Shown: positions 25,372 to 37,597 of the stretch, piece after piece
How positions within the stretch are numbered: the stretch's first letter is position 1
How the letters are laid out: every line of letters starts with the position of its first letter
Assembly: GCF_014898055.3 (NCBI RefSeq)
Contig: NW_023601433.1
Coordinates: 73,639,683 to 73,703,682, forward strand
Length of the DNA: 64,000 nucleotides
Source of the DNA: Talpa occidentalis
Lineage: Eukaryota; Chordata; Mammalia; Eulipotyphla; Talpidae
Direction: 5' to 3'
Notes under the pieces: generated by a model
Told to the model about the DNA's origin: nothing
Seen by the model: the letters and a program-made list of their open reading frames with translations, nothing else
Database searches by the model: none
Made by a program: the position numbers and the translations under genes

Positions 25372-26039
25372 TGCAGAGAAACACAGGAGAAGAGGAGGCT
25401 GCAAAACTTAGTTTTGCCCAGGAAGCGCTTGCCTTCATTCCTGAGAGCCAAGGAAGGTTTCTGAGTAGGGGAGGGGCCTCAAGAACCTGTCAAAATTAGT
25501 AAAAGTTTTGTGCCTCATCATTTGGGCCTTGGCATAGGATACCTGACTTAGAAACACACTCCCTCATTGGGACAAGCCCCTTGCAGTCTCCAGCGCTAAG
25601 CTAGAGGGGGGGATCAGAATCCCACCCTGTGGGAACACTGCTCTGAGAGCTAATGCAACTGGACCCACCTTGGCCCAACCTGGACCCTGGATAAACCCAG
25701 CTGGGGTCCTACGCCCAACCCTGCCATGTCTCAGCTGCCGGCCCCTGCGAGGGACTTTGTCTCTCTGTGCGCCCACCTCCCCTCCACACAATGGACGTGA
25801 ATTGCCATGCCCTGTGCTTTTACATCAACAAGTCCTCTCTGAGGCTACACATGAAGAAATCAAGGCACTAAGTGGAAGGGAGAGCATCCCAGATCAGGCA
25901 GCCACAAGCAGAAGGGTTGAGGGAAAGTCATTTGTCTGTCTCCCCATCTGCAAAATGATATCATACACCTAGAGGAAGGCAGGGCTCTGAGAGAATGACA
26001 TGAGAATATTAACAAAACAGACAATAATTACAGTTAACC

Positions 26040-26130
26040 CATGTTCATTCTTCTAAACTCACTAATTCTTCACTGTAACCCTGGAGGCGTTTTATTCTCT
26101 TAGCCCCATTTCACAGATGAAGAACCTGTC
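26040..26130 (-). repeat. MIR SINE fragment
   Basis: 'ccccatttcacagatgaag' preceded by the reverse MIR 3' part. Confidence 0.55.
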
Positions 26131-26352
26131 AGGGGCAGCAGATGGTGGCCCATGGGTCAAATCCGGCCCACCACCTGCTTTCATAAATAAAGTTTTATTG
26201 GAAAACAGCCCCACTCATACACTTACATTTTGTCTCTGACTTTTCATGCTACAATAGCAGAGTTGAATAGTTGTGACAGAGATTATATAACCCACAAACC
26301 TAAAATATTTATGATCAGGTCCTTCACAGAAGAGGTTTGCCAGCCCCTGGAC
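26130..26352 (-). mobile_element. hAT-type non-autonomous DNA transposon fossil
   Basis: Contains 'aaatccggcccaccacctg', 'aataaagttttattgg', 'cagagttgaatagttgtga', and ends 'gaggtttgccagcccctg'. This is the common mammalian element whose inverted ends read cagggg-tcggcaaact. I do not give a family name with confidence. Strand assignment is arbitrary. Confidence 0.7.
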
Positions 26353-28004
26353 CAGAGGTTAAGAGAGGTGATGGTCCTTGTCCATGTTCACACAAGTAGG
26401 AAGAAGCCACCAAGTACCCAATAGAGCCAAGCATTCAATATATGCTCCCTCAATGTGTTTGTGTGTAAGTAACACTGCTGATCTCTGTAGACTCACACCA
26501 TGACCCTCAATGAATCAGAAATGTCCTCCTCAATCACAGTGGCCCTGGTCTTCTTAAAAATCAACAAAACATTAAAACATTGACCAAGGAGGCAGAGATT
26601 GTTTTAAAGAATCATTCTAAATTGTGTCCACAAATGCAACAAAAGAGGAGAAAGGTGGGATCTCCAAGGCACAGGTGATGGGCCGCTCCCAGAACTCACT
26701 TCTGCACAGCCTCTGAGCACCCATCACAGCTCAGCCTTAACTCTGGTAAGGACAGGATGATGGGTGAAGTGAACAGTGACAGCACAAGCAAGCAGGATCT
26801 GAGTGGGCAATGGTGAGAGAAGCAACCCTAGGGTTGGCTCAGAATCTTCTCACTGGCTGGTTCTATTCATCTCCTTGATGGCTTTATGACAGCCAAGGTC
26901 ACACAACTAGAACTTAAGGAGCTAGAATTCAAACCCAGGCCTCTATGAATCTACCCCCTCCCTGCTATGGGGTCTGCCTAACCTGGGGGAGAGAGATGGG
27001 TATAGTAATAGAAGTTGATCTGAACTAGAAAGGGGAAGGTTGGTCATTCCCATTGAAACAAAATGAAACAAAGCCCCTGGGTGCCCAGTGTCTGGCATGC
27101 CCATCCTCAGTCCCCACCTCTGAAAGGTTCCAGCAGGTCCAGGCTTTGGCTTTCTGAGGAGAAGTGTGCCTTCTAAAACAAACCCCAACTTGCATTCCCT
27201 CCAGGCTGGGAACAAGGCCTATCTCTGCGAAAGCATGATGTGCAGCTTCAGTTTATCACTATCCTCTCTGGGTTGCCATCTCCAATAAGCAGCAGGAACC
27301 CCAGCTGCCAGGTCTGTGACCTGAAGAAACCAAGTGCGATCCCCAACCCAAATGAGGCTGTCGACTGTCAAGAAACATTGGTTCATCTGTACATTGGGCA
27401 TGGAAGCAGAGCTGCTGATTGTTCAGCCCACTGGGCCTGGAACACCCAGAGTGTGCCTCTGGGATTAACTTAAGAAGGTGGGGTGTAGGCTCTGAGGTGA
27501 AGGCAGGGGCTACCACAGTCCTTCCAGGCAGGGAGTGTGGGAAGAAGCAGGCACAGAGGTGGGTAGCAGATAACTAACTCAACCCTGGCCTCACCTTCTG
27601 TCAAATATTCTCTGGACAGGACACATTTTGCAAAACCCACACCCTACCTCTTGGAAGGATTTTCTAGATTTGACCTTTGTCTCAGATGTGGAGAAGCAGA
27701 ATGAAGAGCCAGTGTCTCATCTCCTATTCCAGAAGTCACAGTCCCTTGGCCCTGTGAAAGGTAGAACTGGACCCTAGGAAGTCTGGGCTGGCAGGTACTG
27801 TAAGCTGAAGAAACTAAGGCCAAAAAGGTAAATCAGGAGCAGAAGTGGGACCAGATCAAAGTATTCTGGCCAATCTGCCTGCCAAAGTCCGCACTCAGTT
27901 CTCTTCTTACTCAAAAAGTTTAATAATGGAGTTTTCAGTAGGCTGTCACCAAGTGATGGCCACACTGCTCCTGCCAGCTCTCCCACTGCTGTCCCTTTTC
28001 CCTT

Positions 28005-28255
28005 TACCTGACTAACTCTTTCATATCCTCCTTCCTCAACCAGGTCTCTTTAAGTCCTTCAGTGGACTCCAGTGCCCCCCCATGCTGTAACCCATGATGC
28101 TAATCCCAACTTCTCATAATTCCCCTACTTTTGGTCATAGCACCTAGCATGTGGGTTGCATGAAATCAGGGGCCTCATCTCCCCTATTCACCACTGTGGG
28201 TCTGGGGCATGGCACAGAGCAAACCTTCAATCAATTGGTGCTGACTGCATCAATT
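28005..28255 (+). repeat. L2 LINE 3' end
   Basis: 'catagcacctagcatgtgg', a degraded 'ctgggg-catggcacagag' and 'caaaccttcaatcaattgg' match the L2 terminus. Confidence 0.5.
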
Positions 28256-29524
28256 TCTGGGCACAGGAACAAGCCCTAAAGAATTATCAAAGGAAGGAAG
28301 ATTCAAACCACATCACCTGAGCCTCCAGGCAGATCTGAATATGAACTTCACAAGGCTTCCTGCATGCCAAGGACAAAAGAGTTTGCCCACTGTCCCACCC
28401 CAAAATATACTGAGAGGGGTCACACCCCCTCAAAAATACCCAGAAACCAAGAAATTGTACCCCTTACTCTCCATGACCCCAGAGCAGCCAACAGACTTCC
28501 TTTAAAGTTTGGAGATTAGAATTCCTCCATTTTATTTTAGACCCTACAGGTGTGAAGAAGCCACGAGATACAGGTGCTGTTAGTGAGGAGACAAAATCAG
28601 AGGACCCCTTGACACAAGCTGACAAATGCCAGCAATTTCCTCCTTCCTGAGGATGGCAATCTAGGGATGCCCCTCTCTCAATCAACACCCCCAACAGCCC
28701 ACCCTTCCTGTCCACTGATCCCGAGCCTGGACACCCTGGGATAACCCCTGAGATGACTTCTAAGTTGATGCAAGGCCTCAGAATTCATTAAATTAGTCTC
28801 CAATACTCTAATGCCTTCTTTCTTTTTTCTTCCTTTCCATGAACAGGACCCACACCCCAGACACCATTCTAAATGATTCATGGATATTACTGCATCGGAG
28901 CCTCCCATCAACCTTCGGCAGGAGGGTCTGTCATTCCCCTTTAAAAGATCCAGAAACAGGTTCAGAGAGGTAGGACAACTTGACCCAGGCCACATTGCTG
29001 GGGAGCAGCTGAGGCAAGATAAAGCCACATCAGTTTCCAAAGGCTCTTCTACATTTTCCCCATGCAGGTAAAAGACGGAAGAGGAAGGGGAAGGGAAGAA
29101 GGCAGAGAGAAGGAACAAAGGAAGGAATAAAAATTGATGCCCATCCTTCAAAGGCCTATCACCCTCCCCTGCTTCTCAGCCTCCTACTCTGTATCTGGAA
29201 ACACCTGCCTGTATCCTGAGGTGCCAAGGGTAAGGAGAAGCTGGCACACACACCATCTGATGGGAAAGATGATCCAACGTAGGTCTCACCTACAGGAAGG
29301 GTTTGAGTCCTAGGGAAACAGGTCCCCAGGTTGGTGAGCAGTGCAGAGACGAAAGTGTTTATCTTCTGGTACTTAGCTCACTCACCTGAGCACAAGTAGT
29401 GCAGAGGTGGTTTCCAGCTGCCTGGCCTCATATCTGTGGGCTGAACAGGACTTTTACCCAAACAACCCACCCAGGGTATAAATCAATGATCTCGGGGACC
29501 CTACAAGTTCAGGGGCTCTATAAA

Positions 29525-29775
29525 TCTAGAACTGGGCTATTCAGTATGGCAGTCACTAGTCACAAGAGACTTAAAAATTTTTTTTGCCTCTGCCCCCACT
29601 GGTGGGACTTTTTAAATTTAAATGAAATCAAATTTAAAAAAGTAATTTCTCTTTCATAACTAACCATATTTTAAGTGTTCAACAACTGTCTATGACCAGT
29701 GGTTACTACGGGACCAGGTAGGTATAGGACCTCTCCAATATCGCAGAAAGTTCTATTGGATGGCACTGTTCTAAA
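29525..29775. mobile_element. hAT-type DNA transposon fossil
   Basis: Palindrome-like arrangement: 'agtatggcagtcactagtc' at one end, 'tcgcagaaagttctattgg' then 'atggcactgttct' at the other, with AT-rich middle. This is an ancient non-autonomous element found across placental mammals. Confidence 0.6.
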
Positions 29776-30389
29776 ATTAGGATCTACAGTCTCCCAATCT
29801 ACATCAGTAGTTACCAACTAGTTTTCTTGCATAAGTCAAGACCCATCATTTTCCAAATATGAAGTTTCCACAGACTGAAGTAAATTTGGGACTGGAAGGA
29901 GCAATATAAGTGTCACTTTTTCAAGATTTATCAATCACCTGAGACTCCCACCAAAACATATTTCCTCTTGAGTTCATGGCAGACATTGCTAATCAACTGC
30001 AGCACTCCCTCCTGTGCAACCTGACCCAGCCTGAGTCTTTCTCAACACAATGCTCTGCACAGCCAGAACTAATCAATCTAGATTACCACCTGACATTTCA
30101 TCTATAAATCTGACCAAGTCCAATCACTGAGAGGAAGAAACTGTGGCCCCATGAAACAAAGCAACTTGCCCAAAATCAGACAATGAGTCAAAGCTAAGCC
30201 AGGATTAAAATTCAGATCTCCTGCCTCCTATTCTCCTCCACTGAATCTCCCCCATCACCATTGAATATTCATTGGCACAGTTCTCAAGAAGAGGTCTAGA
30301 AATACAGTGCCTGAAGACTAAGAGCAATGATAATAATAGCAATAATAATAATAATATTAGTCATCTATGTAACTAGGCCCAAATCTGTT

Positions 30390-30510
30390 TTCACCAGTAC
30401 CTTCCTTTATTCTCAAGACAACCTACATATCATTATTCCTTCTTCCAGATGATGAGTAAAGTGAGATTCCGAGACCTAAGGGGACCCGCCCAAGGTCATG
30501 CGATCACCAA
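30390..30510 (-). repeat. MIR SINE
   Basis: 'gagtaaagtgagattccga' and 'cgcccaaggtcatgcga' in reverse MIR order. A further reverse MIR piece lies at 30,780-30,850. Confidence 0.6.
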
Positions 30511-31207
30511 GGGGCTATCATAATCTGACACTGACCTCCAAAGAACAAGGAACAACGCAGCCCTCACCCTGACCTAGGCAATGCAATCCCTGGCCTCATC
30601 TTACAAGATTTGCTCAAGTCAAGTCCTCTCTAGCCAGTGCAGTGGCGGATCCTACAATCCTTACACACAAGCAGTAGGAATGTTGGTCTCGAGTAACCTG
30701 AAGGCGAGGGAGAGTCTCACCCTCCATCATCTACTTAGCACCCAGAGTCAGGAACTCCAGCAGTCAGGAGTTTGAAGGGCATTTTTTCCAAATGGAGAAA
30801 CTGAGGCTCAGATAAGGAAGGTCTCTGGTTTCCAGGCCAGTGTGCTTTCCATTATGTAAGTTGCCAGGTAGAGAACCACGTGGACTCAAGGTGTGTGACC
30901 TTGAACAAGGCATTTAACTATCTGGGCACTAGTCCCCCTGCAATAGGACTCCCTGCTTTAAGGGTTCTAGGCCCTGCTTTGGGCAGAGAACACACAAAAC
31001 ATGTACAGATGTGTGTAAACAGGAAAAAAAGGATTGATTATTGTCATCATCACCCAAACATCACTGTACAAATCCGCTTCTAACTTACTCTTAAATATAC
31101 CCATAAAATGTGTTTCCCATCCAGAAAATCATAATAGCAGTAGTTTCTATTTATTGATCAGGTCTTCTGCACTGAGCTCTGTGCTAAGTACTTTCCATGT
31201 ATCAACT

Positions 31208-31560
31208 AAAGGATGGGCAAACTACAACCTACCAGCCCAATCTGGCCACCAACTAATTTCTGGGTTTGGGTGTTTTTATTTTTGTTTCATTTTTATGAGC
31301 TATGAATTTTCTTTTTCATATTTTTTTATGGTTGCAAAAAAAAAAAAGAAGTTTCCTTCATGATGAATGAAAATTACATGAAAGCCAATGTCCATTCTTA
31401 AAGTTTTATCAGAACACAGCAAAGGCCACGCCTTTGCACATAGTCCGGAGCAGCTTTTGCATGACAAGGGGTGGGGGGGATTAGATAGTTGTGACAGAGA
31501 CTTGATGGCCTGCAAAGCCCAAAAGATTTAACTATCTGATCCTTTACAGAAAAAGTTACA
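31208..31560 (-). mobile_element. hAT-type DNA transposon fossil, longer copy
   Basis: Same element family as at 26,130: 'gatgggcaaactacaacc' at one end, 'agttttatcagaacacagc', 'tagatagttgtgacagaga' and 'gatcctttacagaaaaag' at the other. An AT-rich insert lies inside it (about 31,260-31,370). Confidence 0.7.
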
Positions 31561-31562
31561 GA

Positions 31563-31680
31563 AAATTACTCCCATTTTACAGATACGAAAGACTGAGGCT
31601 CAGAAAAAGGAAATGATTCAGCTGATGCCTCACAGCTGGGAAAACATGTTGCTAGATTTAAATACCGGGGAGAAAACACT
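31563..31680 (-). repeat. MIR SINE
   Basis: 'cccattttacagatacga', 'aagactgaggctcag' and the reverse head follow each other. Confidence 0.7.
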
Positions 31681-32399
31681 AACCTCAGATTCTATTTCTG
31701 GAGTAGACCATTGGGGACTTTCAACAAAATAGCAGGACAAGACACAGACACATTATCAGGCCCCCTGCTGGAAAAACCAAGTCCACGTCTACTTCCCGAG
31801 GCTTCTCAGATATAAAATAAGGACAGTGGAAAAGGATGATAAAAGTCCTCATGCCTGGCCCTCCCCAGCACTCTCTGCCTTGGAGAGAAATCACTGCTGC
31901 AGGTTCGAGTCCCAGTGACGGGGACAGTCACGGGCAGCCCACCCCCAGCCGCCCACAGCCCCACACCTGGCCCAGTGGGCACCAGCTAAGCCCATATTCA
32001 CCCCACTGCTTTGCCACCTCTCAGTAGAGAAATTGCCCAAGACTAATTGCAAGTAATGTTTAATTTTATCAGGGATAATTACATGAAATTAATTTGGCTT
32101 CTACCTGAAGCACTTTGTTACCATTTGCTTTCCAAACCAACCACACATGAGCCTGGGGTGGCAGAAGGGAGAGGGGCTGAGATCTGGACTGTACAGGCAG
32201 CAGGCATTAGAAAGTCATCAAATAAACAGAAGGCTAGCTAGCACTTAAGTGAGCACCAACTGTATGCCTGTGAGAAATGCTCCACAGCACGCGATCATTT
32301 AACCTCAGGGCAACCCTGCACGTGGGCATGTTAAACCGCCCCCACCCGCCATTTACACAGGGGGTCGCTGGGTCCCAGATGATCAAGGACAGACATCTG

Positions 32400-32640
32400 C
32401 ATGCTGTCAAGGGGAGGGCCAGGCTCTGGCTGAAGCCCAGCTTGGCCACTTCCTAGCTGTTGATCTTGGACAAGCCAGTCTACCTCTTGGGCCTCAGTTT
32501 CCTCACCTATCAAATAGGAATAAGGATAGTAAATTAGGTAGGGGTTTAAGGAGTCAACAAGAAAGTGCAGATGACGTGCTTGGCAAGTCAGCAAGTGCTC
32601 AATGGATGCTGCTATCACGATCACCATCACCATCATCTTC
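32400..32640 (+). repeat. MIR SINE, near full length
   Basis: The best MIR in the window: 'gcttggccacttcctagct', 'gggcctcagtttcctcacc', 'aataggaataaggatagta' and 'caagtgctcaatggatgct'. It ends in a short atc/acc run. Confidence 0.8.
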
Positions 32641-32929
32641 AGACAGCACTGTTTGCAGGCTGGGCTCCTACCGCCGCCAGGCCAGATTTGAAGCTGGGAG
32701 TGAGTGGGAAAGGATCAGGAGAAGAGTTTGGGGGAGGCCCAGCTTTCTCAGCCTCCCCAAGGAAGCCCCGCATATATATTTTCTAAGCCAAGAAGTACAT
32801 CTGCAGCCCCAAATGGGCCTTCCTTCCCCAAGTCCCAGCCCCCCCAACCCAGCTCTCCAGGAGCCCCGTTTGGGGGCACAGCCTCCCCCAGGGCAACAAG
32901 AAGAAAAGGGGGCCCCTCTCCCACAGCTG

Positions 32930-33205
32930 CTGTCGTTGCCAGCCTGAGGGGGGTCTGGAGCCGCTCTGAAAGGCCGCCGGGCGCCGGGGGTTCATTCAGC
33001 TGTTTTCGGGTGGCTCCAATGAGTTCATTTTACCACGGCAGAATATTAAGCAGCTCCTGGGGAAACAGATGCTGGGCTTTGGTTTCAGAGGGAAGGAGGA
33101 AGGGAGGCCACAGGCCGGCGAGGGGAGAATTCAAGTTCCGCTTCAGGCAGTTCCAAAGACCTTTCCAGGCTCAGCTTGGCCTGAGTGGTTGTCACGGTGA
33201 CCGGT
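32930..33205. promoter_or_regulatory. Candidate intronic enhancer with RFX X-box
   Basis: Unique, high-complexity, locally CpG-containing DNA between MIR copies. At 33,188-33,202 lies gttgtcacggtgacc, an almost palindromic RFX X-box. 'ccaatgagttcattttacc' and 'cagaatattaagcagctcc' resemble conserved non-coding sequence. Function is inferred from motif and composition only. Confidence 0.3.
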
Positions 33206-33269
33206 GAGCAGGGGGGTGGGGGGGACCAAATACAAGGCATCGTGAGGGACCCCAGGCTGGCACCTTGAA

Positions 33270-33760
33270 TATATCCCTTCACTAAGTCCTCACAGTTACC
33301 CTATGAGGTAGGAACTCTACTGCTCCCATTTTATAGATGAGAAAACAGAGGCACAGGGCAGCAAAGGGACTCACCCAGAGGTCACACAGCAAAAGAGACA
33401 TTATGATTCAAAACCCCGGGCCCCCAAAACATCTTGGTCTTTTTAATCTACTTGATTTGTTCACCACCCATGGTGCCCCCTCAGGGCAGACACAGAGCAA
33501 CCATCTCCGTGTAGAGCTGGAGCTGCCTCCTCCGTGTGTTTAGATTTCCTTCTGCTCTGTAGAGAAACAGCCCCCCTTTCTATTATTCTAATAATAATCC
33601 CTGGTGTCTGAACAGCGTTTTCAGAGCCTGCAAAACACGTCTGGGTGTATCACTTCCTCTAAGCTTCACCACAGCTTCCCCATTCCAGACAAGGAAACTG
33701 AGGCCCAGCCAGCAGGGTAGATCTCAGAGCCAGGAAGCAAACCCATCTGCCCCCTCGGCA
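33270..33760 (-). repeat. Two MIR SINEs
   Basis: 33,270-33,420 has 'cccattttatagatgagaa' and 'agaggtcacacagcaaa'. 33,590-33,760 has 'gacaaggaaactgaggccc'. Both are in reverse orientation. Confidence 0.75.
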
Positions 33761-34764
33761 GATCAGTCTCAAGATCCAGACTCATGCCACTGCCAACCAT
33801 GGAAGCTGGCATTCCTTCCCCACCACCAAAGCGCAGAAAGGTGAAGTAACTTGCCCAGAGCCACCCAGCCTGGCTTCCAAGATCAACCCCTGGCACTGAG
33901 CTGGGGTAGTGACCCTCGGCTGCCAGCTCTTACCAGCTCCCACCGGGAGCCCTCACATTCCTGGTCATCCAGAGAGGAGTGGGAGATCATGGGGCATCTT
34001 CCCTTTGAGACTGCCTTGGTGCCTACATTTTTTCCTTCATGACTAGCAGTGATAATGATAATAGCTAATGAAACTTAGCAGATTTGAGTCACTGATCATA
34101 AGGCTTTGTGTGTATGAACAGATGTAGTCCCCATAGAAACCCATGGGGTTGGCACTGCTATCACCCTCACTTCACAGATGAAGCTCAGAGATAACATTCA
34201 TCATCACTCCCACATGGGCCCATGTGCCGGGGGCAACTCTGCCAAGTGCTCACCTGAGCCACTGCTGGACCCAAACCCCTGGGACCCCGAGGACACCCAG
34301 CCTCATGCACCCTCTCTTAAGTCCTATTTCATAGACCATGCATCTCGCCATTGCCCTGGGCAGCTCCGCCGTGATGGAGACCCAGTGAACACAAAGGGCA
34401 GGTTTTGCATCTATTTTCCTGTTTTCAGGGACTGGCAGCATCCCCAGGCTTCAAGACAGCCTGGCCCAGTGAACAGAAAGATGGAGGGGCAGATCACTCC
34501 CACAGGAGGGTCCTTTCCCTGTGTATACCTCACCCTTCTCATCTGTAAAATGGGTCAACATTAGTAACTGCTTCACAGGAGTGTGGAGATGCCAGGAGTA
34601 ATTGGTGCATGCTTAGCTCTCAAACTTCCCCAACTTCAATGGCTCAGAGTGGTATTCTGAGTCCAGGCGCAGCCCCAAGTCAGGCCTCTCCTCTTACTGG
34701 ACCTAGGGGAGAGGGGGTCACTCTCTTCCTGGCATACAGGAAGCAAGGGAATAGAAGAGCTGGG

Positions 34765-34960
34765 CCCCAATCACACCCCTAACTATCAGCAGTTGGACAC
34801 TCACCTCCTCATCGGACCTCCTGGAACTCAGGTTCCCTATCTGTAAAGTGGGCCATCTTCTGAGCCTAAAGCCTGCCACAAACCCCATCCAAATGGAGGG
34901 CATGTGGAGCTCAGCATGACTTAAATGCTCAGTATGTGCTGCTGGCACCAAAAATCCAGC
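34765..34960 (+). repeat. MIR SINE
   Basis: 'caggttccctatctgtaaa', 'gtgggccatcttctg' and 'aaatgctcagtatgtgctg' in MIR order. A reverse copy lies at about 34,085-34,260. Confidence 0.55.
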
Positions 34961-35060
34961 TTGACAGTCATCTAGGGAGTCTACTGTGACTGCCCCCCAC
35001 CCCAACCTAAGCACCCACAGTGGAAGTGGTTTTTAGTCTAAAACCTTAAAAAGGGAGTCC

Positions 35061-35236
35061 TAGACCTCCCCTGCCTCACCCTCTGCTCCCCTCAGCAGTG
35101 TTTCCAGTAGATCTGCCTGTTCTGCTCCCTACTCTATTGCTGGTGAATCCTCTCACCCCCCATACCTCTGGCCTATACCCCAGTTCTTATATGCATAAAT
35201 AAATAAAACTAAATCTTTTTTTAAAAAAAATAAGGA
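35061..35236 (+). mobile_element. Lineage-specific tRNA-derived SINE, 5'-truncated
   Basis: Body and tail match the long-form SINE at 24,579 ('gcagtgtttccagtagatc', 'ctgcctgttctgctccct', 'tatgcataaataaataaaa'), but the tRNA head is missing. An imperfect duplication (agggagtcc and aaggagtcc) borders it. Confidence 0.8.
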
Positions 35237-35649
35237 GTCCCAATGTCAAAGTCTCCCTGAATCTAGTAAGAAAGGAAGAAGTGCCCAAACCCACAGGCAG
35301 GGGCCGGGCACCAAAGGGTTAAGCTCAGCTCTGATTTCTCCCGAATGGCAGAGACAGAAGCCAAGGCTGCCCCCTGCTCCCTGCTGCCTGAAGCCTGACC
35401 TCTGACATTTCCACTCCCAGCCGCACTTGCATTTAAAAAAAGGGAAGGAAAAAAATTAAACCATGCACACAGACAAACTTAGGTTGGGTAGAAGTGGGGG
35501 GGTGGCAAGGAAGAAGGAGGGGTGCTGCAGATTTCCTTTAGCAGAGTTCTGCTCACCCAAAAAAACATTTTTTTTTTTTTTTCAAAGAAAGGCCCAGAAG
35601 GGAGGCAGTAGGGGGAACAGGAGAACAGAAAGGTGGCAGACTAGCCCTC

Positions 35650-36010
35650 CAGAATCACCGGACACCACTACATTTTCTGATTAATTAACCCTGAAAGGGG
35701 CCTCTCTCCCAGCTCTTCCTGGGGGAGGTTCTGGCTGGCAGAGCCCCGTTTGCACAGGAGGGCAGCCTCTCTGGGGGGGATTCACTTAGAGGTCCCAGGG
35801 GGAGCCCAATCCCCTCTCGAGGACGCACTGTAGTTAAAACCAAGGATGATAAGGAATTTATCAAATGAGATTTACACAGGGAAACCCTAATTAAGAGGTT
35901 AGTCTCCAGTTTAATTGCCTTCAAACCTAGGCAGGCAGGCCCAGGCAGATGGATTTTCAGTCTGACCTCATTAAAAAATAATAATAACCAAATAGAATAC
36001 AGAGTAAAAT
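35650..36010. promoter_or_regulatory. Candidate conserved non-coding element, homeodomain-type motifs
   Basis: Repeat-free stretch with the palindrome ttaattaa (35,681-35,688), 'ccctaattaagaggttag', 'gtttaattgccttcaaac' and 'tgataaggaatttatcaaa'. Dense TAAT cores suggest an enhancer. Conservation was not tested. Confidence 0.3.
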
Positions 36011-36742
36011 CCAAAACCCACAACATGGCTAACAAGTGTGGAATAAGGGGTATGACGGGCCAGGCCCGGCCTGACCCAGACTGCTATCTCCTGCACCCCC
36101 GGCTGGCCTTACACCCCTGAGCTTATGGCCCTTGCCTCATCTTCTCTCCTCTCTTAAAAACAAGTGGTTCTGGACTCCCGCTCCTTGAGGCCTTTTCTTC
36201 CCCAGCCCCTGTTCCCCTGGAAGCTGGCATACCGGAATATAAATTGGAAGCATGCATGCGCCCCCCCCACAAGGCGGACGCCACATACCAGACAAAACGA
36301 CTGCAGGCCTGGTCATCTGGGGTTAAGAATGGTTTTTGTTTTTGGCAGGGAGTGTGGAGGAACCCAAAGGAACTGGCCAGGACAATTGTTCCAGGAATGA
36401 AAGGGAGAGGAGGAAAAAGAGGAGGGGGAGACAGCAGGGGAGAGGGAAACAGAGCCAATACCTGGGGTACCACAGCCAGTTACTTTCTCTGTGCCCCAGG
36501 AACTGGTGTGCAAATAATTTTTGCACCTGGTTATGGAAACAAAATGGGGATATGGCTGTACCCCATTCTAGGCAGGTAAGACTTCTGCTTCACCTTCTTC
36601 ACTACCCTACCTTTGTTTGATGAAACTATATGTGAATGCTTGAGGCAGACAGTCAGAAGAGATTTCCTTCCAAAAGCAGAATCCAGGAGAAATCTCCAGC
36701 AAATGGGCTTGCCCACCATCACACGGATTTAGGGAGACGGAG

Positions 36743-36771
<29 letters not shown>
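36743..36771 (+). repeat. (AC)n microsatellite
   Basis: Pure AC run of 29 bp. Confidence 0.9.
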
Positions 36772-36774
<3 letters not shown>

Positions 36775-37460
36775 GCAAGAAGAAAGTCCTACAGGGTACA
36801 CTGTCCCCAGCCGTGACCCAGGACAAGGACAAAGCAGCAGGTAAGAGTTATGGGGCTTCCTCCCAGCCAGGCACGGTTTTTAAGGGTTACACATACTTGG
36901 TCTTATAACCACCCATGAAGAACTCATCGCAGTCCCCGTACAGAATAGAAGGTGTGATTAATATTTTTGTGCATATTATTAGCACTGTTGTCATGATTTT
37001 TAGAAAGTTTCCTAATACTCACAAGGAACTGATTTTTCAAACCCTACACAACAGAGCATATAAGAAGTGGGTACACAGGGTGAGGACACTGAAAACTCAA
37101 AGGGGTTCCATAAAATGCAGTTTTTGTCGCGGATCCATTTTCTCACTTGACGTTGTTCTAAAACATCAAGCTGTCTGGGGAACTGCTAACCCCAGTGTTC
37201 ACCACCCCACCCCTATAGCATCCAAGATCACCCGTCAGAGTTCTGCAGGTAAATTCTCACAGCCCATTACGGAAGGAGTAATCCCACAATGGAATACCTG
37301 CTCCCCTACTTTCTGCAGCATGCCACCCCTCCACATCTAGGTCCCCAAGTCCTCCTTCCCGGAGGTGGGAAGCACTGTATTTATGTCAAGGCTTAGGGAC
37401 CTGCATGATGGGCTAAACACTGAGCTTTTCATTAATTCCAATAATCCCTCCATGACCCTG

Positions 37461-37597
37461 TTTTTTGTTTTTATTTTTGTTTTTGGTTTTGGTTTTTTTG
37501 TGGGACCCTCGCCGGTGGCCGGGGAACGAACCAGCGCTGCAGAGGCTGTGGGCAGCTTCGCAGCCCAGCGCTCAACCGCTGCGCCACCAGGGGAGGT
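37461..37597 (-). mobile_element. Lineage-specific tRNA-derived SINE, short form
   Basis: On the minus strand the element begins cctcccctggtggcgcagc, has a B box 'ggttcgttccc' and passes directly into an A-rich tail (acaaaaaaaccaaaacc). A perfect 17-bp duplication, cctccatgaccctgttt, occurs at 37,447-37,463 and 37,598-37,614, overlapping the tail by three bases of T. The perfect duplication and intact head indicate a young insertion. The head resembles that of the SINE at 24,579, so the two share a tRNA source. Confidence 0.88.

Larger units (their letters stand above)
24911..35049. other. MN1 intron, middle: old repeats, no gene
   Basis: Non-coding. Holds MIR, L2 and hAT fossils listed separately and a 32-bp tandem duplication at 25,309-25,371. 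A GC-richer unique block at 32,930-33,205 may be regulatory. No supported coding region. Confidence 0.65.
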
